DNA of 64,000 bases, from positions 4,526,001 to 4,590,000 of the forward strand of contig NZ_CP028369.1 in the NCBI RefSeq assembly GCF_003032475.1. Reading direction: 5' to 3'. Source of the DNA: Streptomyces sp. P3 (GTDB taxonomy: Bacteria; Actinomycetota; Actinomycetes; Streptomycetales; Streptomycetaceae). The notes beneath the pieces are model-generated. The model was not told where the DNA came from and did not search any database. It was given only the letters and a program-made list of their open reading frames with translations. A program made the translations under genes and the position numbers. Of this stretch, positions 63,961 to 64,000 are shown in pieces (the stretch's first letter is position 1; every line of letters begins with the position of its first letter).

Positions 63961-64000
63961 GCCGCACCTCCGTCGCGCGGATCTCGTACCCGAACCACCG
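63941..64000 (-). CDS. Partial C-terminus of an unidentified upstream gene
   Basis: Only the last 19 codons are inside the window (RWFGYEIRATEVRHVRELG, then stop). The codon bias is coding-like, and it ends 20 nt inside the DUF402 gene, as overlapping operon genes do. It is too short to identify. Confidence 0.4.
   Translation of the reverse strand, partial: RWFGYEIRATEVRHVRELG

Overview
The window is about 64 kb of chromosomal DNA from a Streptomyces-type actinomycete. The very high G+C content, the almost exclusive G or C in third codon positions, the frequent GTG and occasional TTG starts, the GTGA/ATGA stop-start overlaps and the gene repertoire all point there: ParA with ScpAB, a SepF paralogue, an Rpf-LysM protein, streptogrisin-like proteases, DnaE2 with an ImuB-like protein, and a sortase-signal LPMO. 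I see no rRNA, tRNA, IS element, prophage or CRISPR array.

The left half (1 to about 31.5 kb) is mostly conserved core. It opens with the end of an iron-type ABC ATPase, a small SCP2-domain gene, then tlyA, nadK and recN, and a glycosyltransferase. A short accessory block follows: a PucR regulator, an oxidoreductase remnant, an FAD oxidase and a GH15 enzyme. Next come pyrG, an ADP-ribose-type Nudix gene, a STAND/TPR ATPase, ald, and the chromosome-organisation cluster parA, an RHH-like partner, scpA, scpB and a 23S pseudouridine synthase. After that lie a Nudix-winged-helix regulator with an ADP-ribosylglycohydrolase, a membrane cytochrome-like protein with a Rieske lipoprotein, and the aroH-tyrA-cmk-plsC-der run.

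The middle (31.6 to 49 kb) holds two conserved Streptomyces unknowns, a resuscitation-promoting-factor/LysM secreted protein, a WYL regulator, an I78 inhibitor, a PAP2 phosphatase, a PIG-V-like mannosyltransferase, an MFS exporter, an acyl-CoA dehydrogenase, a SepF paralogue, a protein with an extraordinary cysteine-rich tail, an orphan CvnD-like GTPase and two neighbouring streptogrisin-type proteases.

The right part (49 to 64 kb) starts with an SOS-type locus: two LexA-like boxes, a small ORF, dnaE2 and a catalytically incomplete Y-family (ImuB-like) gene. It directly abuts a PaaZ-type aldehyde dehydrogenase remnant that marks a rearrangement. Then come a permease/amidohydrolase unit facing its TetR regulator across two matching operators, a cupin/MarR pair with a perfect 19-bp operator and two degenerate copies, a secreted lipase, a cell-wall-anchored LPMO, a 44-codon gene, a methyltransferase and a DUF402 protein.

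The clearest regulatory signals are the LexA boxes, the TetR and MarR operators, the palindrome overlapping the promoter of the Nudix/ADP-ribosylglycohydrolase operon, and a set of strong hairpin terminators between convergent genes. All calls rest on reading the sequence and recalled family knowledge; no database search was run.
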